7,313 bases of DNA from Clostridia bacterium. GTDB lineage: Bacteria; Bacillota; Clostridia; Oscillospirales; CAG-272. The DNA is taken from the NCBI GenBank assembly GCA_017455945.1, contig JAFTLM010000394.1, positions 1 through 7,313 on the forward strand, read 5' to 3'. The notes beneath the pieces were generated by a model. That model was not told the DNA's origin. It saw nothing but the letters and a program-made list of their open reading frames with translations, and did no database searches. Positions 1 through 6,607 of this stretch are shown in pieces. Within the stretch, counting starts at the first letter, position 1. Each line of letters begins with the position of its first letter. Both the position numbers and the translations under genes were made by a program.

Positions 1-27
1 CACAAAACAATCAAAAAACTTTCATTA

Positions 28-66
28 GGAAGGTTTTTTGCGGAGCTTTTTTGCAAAAAAGCGACC
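28..66 (-). repeat. GGTCGC/GCTCCGCAAAAA intergenic repeat, copy 1
   Basis: On the minus strand it reads GGTCGCTTTTTTGCAAAAAA then GCTCCGCAAAAAACC, nearly identical to 3490-3526 on the plus strand. It contains a perfect 18-base palindrome, GCTTTTTTGCAAAAAAGC (45-62). It lies beyond the operon terminator. Nothing else is recognisable in 1-118. Confidence 0.6.
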
Positions 67-118
67 CGTTCCTCCGTTCTCTCCGCCGCTAATCTATAAT
101 TTCTCTTATCTTTCTCAC

Positions 119-152
119 AAAAAGAGCTGATTTTGTAAAATCAGCTCTTTTT
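119..152 (-). terminator. Intrinsic terminator at the end of the BMC operon, possibly bidirectional
   Basis: A perfect 16-bp stem, 119-134 with 137-152, around a GT centre; its core is AAGAGCTGATTTT and its complement. Read on the minus strand, the right arm ends in CTCTTTTTG, giving a U-run for the operon transcript. Read on the plus strand it ends in CTCTTTTTTTC followed by T-rich sequence, so it could also stop a transcript coming from the left. Confidence 0.85.
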
Positions 153-155
153 TCT

Positions 156-800
156 TTATTTGCTTCTCTTGATAAGCTTTGCCTTGAAGCCGTTGCCCAC
201 GCCTGCGGCGTTGGCGTCGTCGGTGTCGATGTGCATCTCAAGTCTGAAATCCTTATGCGCGCGTATCTGAACGTCGTAGAAAAGCGTTCTTCTCTCGCCC
301 TCAAGCTCTACGTCGGCGTACTCGCCGTCAACCACGCCAAAGGCTTTTGCCTCGTCAAGGCTCATATGTATGTGGCGGTTGGCTATGATGCATCCCTCTT
401 TAAGGGTCACAATGCCCTTGGGGCCGACAATAGTTATGGGCGCCGAGCCCGCAATATCGCCCGACTCTCTAACGGGGGGCTTTACCTTGAGCGTAAAGCT
501 GTCGGTTCTCGAAATCTCAACCTGGGAGTTCTTTCTCTCGGGTCCGAGAACACGCACGCCCTCGATAGGTCTCATGGAAGGACCTATAAGAGTAAGCTGC
601 TCCTTGCAGGCAAATTGTCCCGGCTGGGAAAGGTCCTTTATGGGCGTAAGCTTGTAGTCCTTTCCGAAAAGGATATCAACGTGCTCTCTCGACAGATGTA
701 TGTGGCGGTTTGACACGCCCACGGGAATGTCGCCCTCGCCCTTTATCTCGCCTACAATTTTATCTACGATAGCCTTTATCTGCTGTTCGTTAAGTGTCAT
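156..800 (-). CDS. pduL: PduL-type phosphotransacylase with N-terminal encapsulation helix
   Basis: 214 residues, the normal length of PduL. It transfers the acyl group from CoA to phosphate and so regenerates CoA inside the compartment; it is unrelated in fold to Pta. Two PduL domains are visible: VGVSNRHIHLS (27-37, His33 and His35), QPGQFACKEQLTLIGP (59-74), GPERKNSQVEIS (86-97, Arg89, Glu95), then ANRHIHMS (140-147, His143 and His145) and EMHIDTDDANAAG (188-200, His190). The His pairs, His190 and Glu95 fit the ligands of the two-zinc site of known PduL structures. Residues 3-19 (LNEQQIKAIVDKIVGEI) form an amphipathic helix very like that of the neighbouring aldehyde dehydrogenase, so both should be packed together. 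It is the last gene of the operon; the terminator hairpin begins 3 bases after its stop. Confidence 0.96.
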   Translation of the reverse strand: MTLNEQQIKAIVDKIVGEIKGEGDIPVGVSNRHIHLSREHVDILFGKDYKLTPIKDLSQPGQFACKEQLTLIGPSMRPIEGVRVLGPERKNSQVEISRTDSFTLKVKPPVRESGDIAGSAPITIVGPKGIVTLKEGCIIANRHIHMSLDEAKAFGVVDGEYADVELEGERRTLFYDVQIRAHKDFRLEMHIDTDDANAAGVGNGFKAKLIKRSK

Positions 801-803
801 AAT

Positions 804-811
804 TCACCTCA
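804..811 (-). promoter_or_regulatory. pduL ribosome binding site overlapping the upstream stop codon
   Basis: TGAGGTGA on the minus strand contains both the TGA stop of the aldehyde dehydrogenase gene (811-809) and a strong GAGGTGA Shine-Dalgarno, 3 bases before the ATG at 800. The gap between the genes is 8 bp. This points to coupled translation of the two cargo enzymes. Confidence 0.7.
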
Positions 812-2248
812 TATAATTCTGAAGCTGTCTGCCATTACGCATCTGCGTTTTCTGGTGAAGGAACGCGCCGAGGTAATTCCCTCGCCCGTGGGGCCCGCAA
901 TGGTGAAGGTGGTGTGTCCCTCTCCGCCAAAGCCTATACCCGCATAAGAAGGAGCGTTCTTTACGAAAATGGTAGTCTCAACCGCCGAGGCAAACGCCGA
1001 AAGGTGGTCGATGTTCTTAGAGTGCATATGCGCGGTGTGTCTGTTGCCGTGCTCTGCCTTGACCGCAAGGTCGATAGCCTCTTCGATATTGTCAACTCTG
1101 ACAATGGGAAGAATGGGCATCATAAGCTCTTCCTGGACGAAATCGTGATTGAAATCAGTCTCGCAGATGATGCAACGCACGTCGTCTCCTACCTCAACGC
1201 CAATCATCTTAAGGATAACCTTGGCATCTCTGCCCACGCACTTACGGCTGACAGATTTTACCTTCTTGCCCGCCTTGTTGGTCTTTTCCTCAAGAACAAT
1301 GGTTGCAAGCTTGTCCGCCTGTGCCTTTGTAATAAGGTACGCGCCGTTCTTCTGCATCACTCTGATAAGCTCGTCAGCGATGTTGCGGAAAGCGAAAACT
1401 TCCTTTTCCGCTATGCAGGGAAGGTTGTTGTCAAAGGTGCAACCGTCTATAATATCCTTGCCCGCCTTCTGTATATCGGCGGTGTCGTCAACGATAACGG
1501 GGGGATTGCCCGCACCCGCGCCGATAGCCTTTTTACCAGAAGAAAGCACCGCTTTAACAACACCCGGACCGCCCGTGCAGACGAGAAGTCTGATCTTGGG
1601 GTGGGACTGCATTACCGACGCGCTGTCAAGGGTGGGCTTATCCATAGAGCAGACCAGAACCTTGGGGCCGCCCGCAGCCGCCGACGCTCTGTTTACAAGG
1701 TCAACCGCGTAGTTGGAGGTGCAGATAGCACCGGGGTGGGGATTGAAAACCACGCCGTTTCCCGCGGCAATCATACCGATAGAGTTACAGATAACCGTCT
1801 CGGAGGGGTTTGTACTGGGTGTAATCGCGCCCACAACTCCGAAAGGAGCCATCTCGGTAAGGGTAAGTCCGCTGTCGCCCGTCTTTGCCTCGGCAACGAT
1901 ATCCTCCGTACCGGGGGTCTTGTCGGCAACGAGTATGTGCTTAAGTCTCTTGTGCTCAACTCTGCCCATTCCCGTCTCCTCAACTCCCATTTTAGCCATA
2001 ATATGGGCTTCCTCGCGAGTGAGCTTTCTTATCTCGGTGATAATCTTCTCTCTCTGCTCGACCGTCATCGCGCGGACTGCCTTGTAGCCCTGCTCTGCCG
2101 CGTCTATAGCCTCGTTCATATCGGAATAGATACCTATAAGCCTTCTGCCCTCAAAGGAGGTAGAGGTATAGCCCGACTTGGGTGCGTCCATTCCGCGGAC
2201 GATATTTTCAACAATTTTTCTGATTTCAGCTTCGCTGATGTTTGCCAT
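809..2248 (-). CDS. pduP: CoA-acylating aldehyde dehydrogenase (PduP/EutE type) with N-terminal encapsulation helix
   Basis: 479 residues. It oxidises an aldehyde (propionaldehyde or acetaldehyde in relatives) with NAD+ and CoA to acyl-CoA. Residues 4-20 (ISEAEIRKIVENIVRGM) form an amphipathic helix with I9, I12, V13, I16, V17 and M20 on one face, a typical BMC encapsulation peptide; a short Gly/Ser/Thr linker follows to about residue 34. The ALDH body has the nucleotide-binding APFGVVGAITPSTNPSET (134-151), GAGAGNPPVIVDD (243-255) and the catalytic Cys278 in FDNNLPCIAEKE. It ends GPTGEGITSARSFTRKRRC plus a short tail, as in PduP/EutE. The start has a GAGG ribosome site 9 bases upstream. The TGA stop overlaps the pduL ribosome binding site. 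PduP versus EutE is not settled by sequence reading; the N-terminal helix favours PduP-like naming. Confidence 0.95.
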   Translation of the reverse strand: MANISEAEIRKIVENIVRGMDAPKSGYTSTSFEGRRLIGIYSDMNEAIDAAEQGYKAVRAMTVEQREKIITEIRKLTREEAHIMAKMGVEETGMGRVEHKRLKHILVADKTPGTEDIVAEAKTGDSGLTLTEMAPFGVVGAITPSTNPSETVICNSIGMIAAGNGVVFNPHPGAICTSNYAVDLVNRASAAAGGPKVLVCSMDKPTLDSASVMQSHPKIRLLVCTGGPGVVKAVLSSGKKAIGAGAGNPPVIVDDTADIQKAGKDIIDGCTFDNNLPCIAEKEVFAFRNIADELIRVMQKNGAYLITKAQADKLATIVLEEKTNKAGKKVKSVSRKCVGRDAKVILKMIGVEVGDDVRCIICETDFNHDFVQEELMMPILPIVRVDNIEEAIDLAVKAEHGNRHTAHMHSKNIDHLSAFASAVETTIFVKNAPSYAGIGFGGEGHTTFTIAGPTGEGITSARSFTRKRRCVMADSFRII

Positions 2249-2263
2249 TTTTGTTACCTCGTA

Positions 2264-3460
2264 TTACTCGTTTACAATTTTTTCTGTGTCAAGGGCTATC
2301 ATATACTCCTCGTCGGTGGGGATTATCCATATCTCAACCTTCGAGCCGTCTTTGCTTATCTTCTGCTTTTCGCCGCGCTTGAAGTTCTTGTTCTTCTCCT
2401 TGTCAAGCTCGATTCCAAGATAGGAAAGTCCGTCGCAGGCAAGCTCTCTTACTTCGTAGTCGTTCTCGCCGATTCCCGCGGTAAACACAAGGGCGTCAAG
2501 TCCGTTAAGCTCCGCGGTATACGCGCCGATGTGCTTCTTTATGGAGTTGGCAAGCATCTTCATAGCAAGCTCTGCTCTCTTGTTGCCTGCGTGAGCCTCC
2601 TCCCAGATATTACGGCAGTCGTTGGAGACGCCCGAAATTCCAAGAAGTCCGCTCTTTTTGTTAAGAATGTTCTCCATTTCCTGTGCAATGTAGCCCTTTG
2701 TTTTCATAAGGTATGTGACCACGGTGGGATCAATGCTTCCCGAACGGGTACCCATTACGATTCCCTCTTGGGGTGTAAAGCCCATTGACGTGTCGATAGC
2801 CACGCCGCCGTCGACAGCTGTTACCGACGAGCCGTTTCCAAGGTGGCAGGTGATGACCTTAAGCTCTTTTATGTCCTTGCCCAGCGTCTTTGCAAGCTCA
2901 GTGCTGACAAAGCGGTGAGAGGTTCCGTGGAAGCCGTAGCGGCGAACCCTGTCCTCTTCGTAGAACTCGTAGGGAACGGGGTAGATGTATCTGAAGTCCT
3001 CGATGTCCGAATAGAAGGAGGTATCAAACACCGCAACCTGAGGCACGCCGGGCATAAGTCCGATGCACGCCTTCATACCCGCAATGGCGGGAGGTCCGTG
3101 CAGAGGATTAATAGGCACTATCGTCTCAAGGTACTTGATAACCGCCTCGGTAATCTTTGAGGACTTTTTAAGCTGTTCTCCGCCGTGGGCAACTCTGTGT
3201 CCTACGGCATCTATTTCTTCTACAGACGCGATAACGCCGTACTCCTTGGAGCAGAGCAACTCAAGCACTCTTGAAAGTGCCACGGTGTGGTCTGTGAGGT
3301 TTGTCTCTTCGTAATATTTCTCGGAGCCCTTCTTGTGGGTGACGGTTCCGCCGTCTCCGATACGCTCGCAAAGACCCTTTGCAAGCACGTCCTTTGTGTC
3401 CATATCAAAAAGCTGATATTTAAGGGAAGAACTTCCCGCGTTTAAAACAAGTATTTTCAT
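2264..3460 (-). CDS. ackA: Acetate/propionate kinase (AckA family)
   Basis: 398 residues, the typical AckA length. It converts acyl-phosphate + ADP to the acid + ATP. The ASKHA-fold motifs are all present: MKILVLNAGSSSLKY with Asn7, GHRVAHGG with Arg89, VFDTSFY with Asp146, RYGFHGTSHR with His178, CHLGNGSSV (205-213), GFTPQEGIVMGTRSGSIDP with Arg239, FTAGIGEN (326-333) and the C-terminal PTDEE with Glu384. These are the catalytic residues known from Methanosarcina acetate kinase, so the enzyme should be active. Sequence alone does not separate acetate from propionate kinase (PduW/TdcD role). No encapsulation helix is seen at either end, so it probably works in the cytosol on acyl-phosphate leaving the compartment. 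It starts 139 bp after the deoR-family gene and ends 15 bp before the aldehyde dehydrogenase gene. Confidence 0.96.
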   Translation of the reverse strand: MKILVLNAGSSSLKYQLFDMDTKDVLAKGLCERIGDGGTVTHKKGSEKYYEETNLTDHTVALSRVLELLCSKEYGVIASVEEIDAVGHRVAHGGEQLKKSSKITEAVIKYLETIVPINPLHGPPAIAGMKACIGLMPGVPQVAVFDTSFYSDIEDFRYIYPVPYEFYEEDRVRRYGFHGTSHRFVSTELAKTLGKDIKELKVITCHLGNGSSVTAVDGGVAIDTSMGFTPQEGIVMGTRSGSIDPTVVTYLMKTKGYIAQEMENILNKKSGLLGISGVSNDCRNIWEEAHAGNKRAELAMKMLANSIKKHIGAYTAELNGLDALVFTAGIGENDYEVRELACDGLSYLGIELDKEKNKNFKRGEKQKISKDGSKVEIWIIPTDEEYMIALDTEKIVNE

Positions 3461-3467
3461 AGTTATG

Positions 3468-3474
3468 TTCCTTT
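3468..3474 (-). promoter_or_regulatory. Ribosome binding site fixing the ackA start
   Basis: AAAGGAA on the minus strand, 7 bases before the ATG at 3460. It supports this start over the in-frame ATG at 3661, which lies inside the deoR-family gene and would add 67 residues unrelated to acetate kinases. Confidence 0.65.
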
Positions 3475-3489
3475 CTCTATAGGGGAGGC

Positions 3490-3526
3490 GGTCGCTTTTT
3501 GGAAAAAGCTCCGCAAAAACTTTCTT
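3490..3526 (+). repeat. GGTCGC/GCTCCGCAAAAA intergenic repeat, copy 2
   Basis: GGTCGCTTTTT, then GG, then AAAAAGCTCCGCAAAAAC; nearly the same sequence occurs in the opposite orientation at 28-66. It contains a short palindrome, GCTTTTTGGAAAAAGC (3494-3509). It fills the space between the structured repeat and the ackA ribosome binding site. No function can be assigned; it looks like a short dispersed intergenic element. Confidence 0.6.
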
Positions 3527-3536
3527 GGAAAAAAGA

Positions 3537-3597
3537 GATATGTTCGCACAAATTATAAACCGTGAGCGCGGAGCGGTATGCCCGCACCGGCAGGTGC
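3537..3597 (-). repeat. Structured dispersed repeat, copy A, directly after the deoR-family stop codon
   Basis: It matches copy B (6652-6720) in the blocks GATATGTT (3537-3544), TATAAACCGTGAGC (3554-3567) and GCGGTATGCC to ACCGGCAGG (3573-3594). In minus-strand RNA, 3597-3593 (GCACC) pairs with 3588-3584 (GGUGC) around the same UGCC loop, and 3585-3582 pairs with 3576-3573 (GCGG/CCGC). The outer pair of the first hairpin is G-C here and C-G in copy B, and the third pair is A-U here and G-U in copy B, so pairing is kept while sequence changes. A TATAAT occurs on the minus strand at 3557-3552, but no -35 box lies at the right distance, so I do not call a promoter. Confidence 0.7.
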
Positions 3598-3599
3598 CA

Positions 3600-4358
3600 T
3601 CAATAGTACAACTCAATTCCCTTTTCTTCAAAGAGCTTTTTCCAGCTTTCGTCGGGCTCAACGTCGGTGACGATAACGTCTATGCCGTCAAAGTCGCTCA
3701 GACGGACAAAGGAAATTTTGTTGAACTTTGTATGGTCAACGGCAAGTATTACCTTCTTTGCCGACTTTATAAACACCTTTTTAAGGTTCGCAAAGGTCTC
3801 TCTGGTATCGGTAATTCCCTTTTCCGGGTCGATTCCCTTGCAGGAAAGCACCGCGTAATCAGCGAAGTATTTTTCAACTACCTCTTCAGCCGCCGCTCCG
3901 AAGAACGACATCGACTCGCTTCTGTACATACCGCCCGTGGAAACTATATTCCAATCGTGTCCCTGGGGCACTTCAAGAAGCACCTCAACAGAGTTTGTAA
4001 CCAGCGTAAGATTGTGCTTTGCGCTGATACTCTTGATCATAAACAGCGCCGTGGAGCTTGAGTCAAGCAGGAGGCTGTCGCCGTCGGAAATAAGCGAACC
4101 TATAATCTCGGCGATGTACCTTTTTCCGCTTACGTTGGTCTGCTTTCTGACCGTATAGGGAAGTTCGCTGGTCATGTTGTCGTTTCTGACCGCGCCGCCG
4201 TAGGTCTTTTTGGCGTATCCTTCGCTCTCAAGCTTTTCAAGGTCGCGGCGGATAGTCTCCTCTGTGACCTCGTATTTTTCGGCAAGCTCATTTACCACCA
4301 CCTTGCCGTCTATCATCAGCTTCTGGAGGATCTCTCCTCTTCTCTCTATCGGCAACAT
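3600..4358 (-). CDS. DeoR-family transcriptional regulator, embedded in the BMC operon
   Basis: 252 residues, the usual DeoR length. The start at 4358 gives MLPIERRGEILQKL, the standard opening of the family; the in-frame ATG at 4460 would overlap pduT by about 100 bases and add 34 unrelated residues. A winged helix-turn-helix covers about 5-58 (VNELAEKYEVTEETIRRDLE, then KKTYGGAV). The C-terminal sugar-phosphate sensor (about 75-250) has LLLDSSSTA (97-105), TNSVEV (121-126), STGG (140-143), CKGID (173-177) and VDHTKF (207-212), the phosphate-sugar pocket motifs of DeoRC. Members bind DNA as repressors and release it on sensing a phosphorylated sugar. It most likely controls this BMC operon, but the ligand is not readable. 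It lies 4 bases after the pduT stop and has no visible Shine-Dalgarno, so translation probably depends on coupling to pduT. Confidence 0.93.
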   Translation of the reverse strand: MLPIERRGEILQKLMIDGKVVVNELAEKYEVTEETIRRDLEKLESEGYAKKTYGGAVRNDNMTSELPYTVRKQTNVSGKRYIAEIIGSLISDGDSLLLDSSSTALFMIKSISAKHNLTLVTNSVEVLLEVPQGHDWNIVSTGGMYRSESMSFFGAAAEEVVEKYFADYAVLSCKGIDPEKGITDTRETFANLKKVFIKSAKKVILAVDHTKFNKISFVRLSDFDGIDVIVTDVEPDESWKKLFEEKGIELYY

Positions 4359-4362
4359 AGGC

Positions 4363-4914
4363 TTAAAGGATAGAGGCCCAAAGGCTCTTGTCGGGATTGG
4401 GGATAACAGAGCTGTCAAGGAAAAGCCCCTCGTCTCCAACCTTGGCTTTCGCCGCATCAATAGCTGCCGTTACCGCCGCCACCTCACCGGTGAGCAGCAT
4501 ATAGGACTTGCCGCACATACCTCTGGCAATTCTCAGTTCGATAAGCGTTACGTCGCTGGTCTTTGCCGCCGTGTCTGCCGCCACTATGATGGCGGGAGCG
4601 GAAAAGGTCTCAAGCACGCCGAGAGATCTTGCGTTCTCCACAGCCGCGCCGCCGTATATCGCGGGGAAAATATCCTCGTGGGGGTTGCCAAGCACAAAGG
4701 AATCGCTTAGCTTGTCGCCAAACTGTGTCTTTGCCGCGTCTATAGACGCTCTCACCGCCGAAAGCTCGCCGCCGATAAGGGTGATATACTTACCGGGACA
4801 AACTACCGAGGACTGGAGTATCTCGACCCCCGCGGTCTTTACCATAAGGTCTGCCGCCGTCATTCCCGCCGACACCGTCTGGTATTCCACCATTCCAATA
4901 GATTTGTTCTTCAT
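4363..4914 (-). CDS. pduT: Tandem-BMC trimeric shell protein with iron-sulfur pore cysteine (PduT family)
   Basis: 183 residues with two BMC domains in tandem: about 4-90 (SIGMVEYQTVSAGMTAADLMVKTAGVE in two parts, then GELSAVRASIDAA) and about 97-180 (SLGVLETFSAPAIIVAADTA, then GEVAAVTAAIDAAKAKVGD). The first domain carries VVCPGKY, with Cys39 at the place of the PduT pore cysteine; in PduT trimers three such cysteines hold one 4Fe-4S cluster at the three-fold axis. Length and layout match PduT. Trimers occupy shell facets, and this type is thought to conduct electrons between the lumen and the outside, with PduS (the gene just before it) as partner. The start has an AAGGA ribosome site about 12 bases upstream. 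The stop is only 4 bases before the DeoR-family start. Confidence 0.93.
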   Translation of the reverse strand: MKNKSIGMVEYQTVSAGMTAADLMVKTAGVEILQSSVVCPGKYITLIGGELSAVRASIDAAKTQFGDKLSDSFVLGNPHEDIFPAIYGGAAVENARSLGVLETFSAPAIIVAADTAAKTSDVTLIELRIARGMCGKSYMLLTGEVAAVTAAIDAAKAKVGDEGLFLDSSVIPNPDKSLWASIL

Positions 4915-4929
4915 TTATGTAAACCGTCC

Positions 4930-6258
4930 TTATTTCTCAATGATAACGTATTTATCGGTAACCTCTTTTACTCTGCCGTCCATAGGCGAATGCACCGCAA
5001 CGCCAAGCTTATCGGCGTCAAACCGACCTACAAGGCTTCCGCAGCTTACGCTGTCGCCCTTTTTCACAACCGCCTTGGCGGCTGCTCCGATTCCCTGGGC
5101 AAGCATTACCTTAACCTCGCCCACTCTTACGTCAACGTCAACCAAGGGTGCGGGAGTATCGTACTTTTTAAGACCCATTCTCGCCACAAGTCTGTATTCG
5201 GGAACCTGTCTGTATTCTATATCCTTGTTTACCGGCTTCGGCTCAATTCCCTTGGGGGGCGTCACGCCGTTCTCGCGAAGCTTGCCCTTGACCTCGTTTA
5301 TTATCGCTCTGGGGTTAAGCCCCTGACCGCAGGAGAACATTTCACAAAGTCCGCAGGAGGAGCAGGAGAAGCTTCCCACAAGTGCCTCAAGCTGTCTCGG
5401 TGCTCCGCTGGCAACGGCTCTCATTACCTTGTGAGGCTCTATGGGGTGACCGAGAAGATTTCTTGAACAGAGGTCCGTACACATTCTGCACTGACAGCAA
5501 GCCGCCATTGCGCGCTTGGTGCTTATGGTTACGGGCGTAAGTCTTTTCTGTACCACGTAGGAGTTTTTGGGCATTACCAGGAGCGCGTTTGAGGTCTTTG
5601 TCACCACGTCTCCCGTGACGGTAAGTCTGCCCGTCATAGGTCCGCCCGCGATAAGCGCGTAATCCTCACAGGTAGCACCGCCAACCAGCTTTATAAGCTC
5701 GCCGTAGGTTATTCCGAGAGGAACTCGGAGAGTGCAGGGGTTCTTCACCTCGCCCGCAACCGTAATGTACTTGTGCGTAACGGGTGCGTTTTCCTTCCAT
5801 GCTCTGTAGAGGTTGTACACCGTTTCCACGTTGTAGACCACGCACCCCACGGTTATGGGAAGCGCACCGGGCGCAACCACTCTGCCTGTGGTTTCGTATA
5901 TGGTAACCACCTCGTCGCCTGCGGGATACACCTCGGGAAGATATTTTATTTCGATTTTCTTAAATTCCGAAAGGTGAGCCTTGAGGGCTTCCGCGGCCTC
6001 AGTGTAGGCAGGCTTTATTGCCACTATCGCCCGAGACGCACCCATACTGTCGGCTACTTCCGAAAGGGTCATCATTATTTCTTTTGCGTACTTTGCCAGA
6101 AGCTGGCGGTGGAGCTTGAAAAGCGGCTCGCACTCGGCACAGTTGAGAATGACCGTGTCAGCCGAGGGGTTCAGCTTGGCGTAAGACGGAAAGCCTGCTC
6201 CGCCCGCACCCACAACGCCGAAAGAACGCATCAGTTCCGAGAGTTTATTTAATTCCAT
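4930..6258 (-). CDS. pduS: PduS/RnfC-like flavin and 4Fe-4S electron-transfer protein
   Basis: 442 residues, the normal length for PduS. The N-terminal RnfC/NuoF-type half contains the FMN/NADH-site motif GAGGAGFP (17-24) followed by NCAECEPL (39-46). A SLBB-like segment (about 164-235) leads into two 4Fe-4S motifs: Cys254-x2-Cys257-x2-Cys260-x3-Cys264 and Cys299-x2-Cys302-x2-Cys305-x4-Cys310. The C-terminus (about 375-442, ending GRVKEVTDKYVIIEK) looks like an RnfC barrel-sandwich/biotinyl-like domain. In the Pdu system PduS is a cobalamin reductase that binds the shell protein PduT; homologues in B12-independent microcompartments are thought to move electrons from NADH across the shell. No B12 gene is visible here, so cobalamin reduction is unproven. 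It starts 13 bp after eutN and ends 15 bp before pduT, the partner expected from the family. No membrane segment is seen. Confidence 0.93.
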   Translation of the reverse strand: MELNKLSELMRSFGVVGAGGAGFPSYAKLNPSADTVILNCAECEPLFKLHRQLLAKYAKEIMMTLSEVADSMGASRAIVAIKPAYTEAAEALKAHLSEFKKIEIKYLPEVYPAGDEVVTIYETTGRVVAPGALPITVGCVVYNVETVYNLYRAWKENAPVTHKYITVAGEVKNPCTLRVPLGITYGELIKLVGGATCEDYALIAGGPMTGRLTVTGDVVTKTSNALLVMPKNSYVVQKRLTPVTISTKRAMAACCQCRMCTDLCSRNLLGHPIEPHKVMRAVASGAPRQLEALVGSFSCSSCGLCEMFSCGQGLNPRAIINEVKGKLRENGVTPPKGIEPKPVNKDIEYRQVPEYRLVARMGLKKYDTPAPLVDVDVRVGEVKVMLAQGIGAAAKAVVKKGDSVSCGSLVGRFDADKLGVAVHSPMDGRVKEVTDKYVIIEK

Positions 6259-6271
6259 TTGTCAAATTCCT

Positions 6272-6523
6272 TCAGTTTTCGTCAACTATACCTACAATAG
6301 CCGCATCAACGGGAGCCTCCGCAAGGTCGCAGCCGATTCTTGCCGCGCTTCCCTCTGCCACAAGCACCGTCTCACCGATGCCCGCGCCCACGTTATCAAT
6401 AGCCACAAACTCGCCCTTTGCCTCCATATTCTCAAGAGGGCGGACGATAAGCAGCTTCTGTCCTATAAGCTTTTCGTTTTTTCTTGTGGAAACGATAGAT
6501 CCAACAACTTTTCCTAAAATCAT
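6272..6523 (-). CDS. eutN: BMC pentameric vertex protein (EutN/PduN/CcmL family)
   Basis: An 83-residue protein starting MILGKVVGSIVSTRKNEKL, the typical opening of the family, in which the first strand is followed by a GxVxxTxK-like turn. It continues with LIGQKLLIV, a strand, and then FVAIDNVGAGIGETVLVAEGSAAR, the conserved DxVGAGxGExVLVxxGSxAR signature, and ends near VDAAIVGIVDE. These proteins form pentamers that cap the vertices of the icosahedral shell; one such gene is normally enough to close it. It is slightly shorter than the usual 85-100 residues but has all core elements. Its TGA stop sits inside the Shine-Dalgarno of pduS (TGAAGGA), which suggests coupled translation. Confidence 0.95.
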   Translation of the reverse strand: MILGKVVGSIVSTRKNEKLIGQKLLIVRPLENMEAKGEFVAIDNVGAGIGETVLVAEGSAARIGCDLAEAPVDAAIVGIVDEN

Positions 6524-6531
6524 CACAAAAA

Positions 6532-6542
6532 TTTCCTTTCCT
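6532..6542 (-). promoter_or_regulatory. Ribosome binding site fixing the eutN start
   Basis: Purine-rich AGGAAAGGAAA on the minus strand lies 8 bases upstream of the ATG at 6523. It supports that ATG over the in-frame ATG at 6574, which would add 17 residues not belonging to the family. Confidence 0.6.
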
Positions 6543-6607
6543 GATATTTTCAAGAACCTTGTGCCAAGCGTCAAAAATTGACACCTCGCACAAAATCCTT
6601 TGATTTG

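Noticed and set aside
231..713. A 160-codon plus-strand frame opposite pduL
   Set aside because: It is antisense to a gene with clear zinc-site motifs, has no ribosome binding site that I can see and no recognisable domain.
914..2788. A 624-codon open frame on the plus strand, antisense to the aldehyde dehydrogenase and ackA genes
   Set aside because: Its translation is rich in Leu, Arg, Ser and His without any recognisable motif, and it spans the boundary of two strongly supported genes on the other strand. It is explained by codon bias of those genes.
3552..3557. TATAAT on the minus strand as a promoter for ackA
   Set aside because: No TTGACA-like hexamer lies 16-18 bases upstream, and the motif is part of the repeat; the equivalent minus-strand site in the other copy is only TATAGT.
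3461..3661. A 67-residue N-terminal extension of AckA up to an ATG at 3661
   Set aside because: It would run into the deoR-family gene and through both repeats. MKILVLNAGSSS at 3460 is the family's standard start and has its own ribosome binding site.
4359..4460. A 34-residue N-terminal extension of the DeoR-family protein up to an ATG at 4460
   Set aside because: It overlaps the pduT coding end out of frame, and MLPIERR at 4358 is the usual family start.
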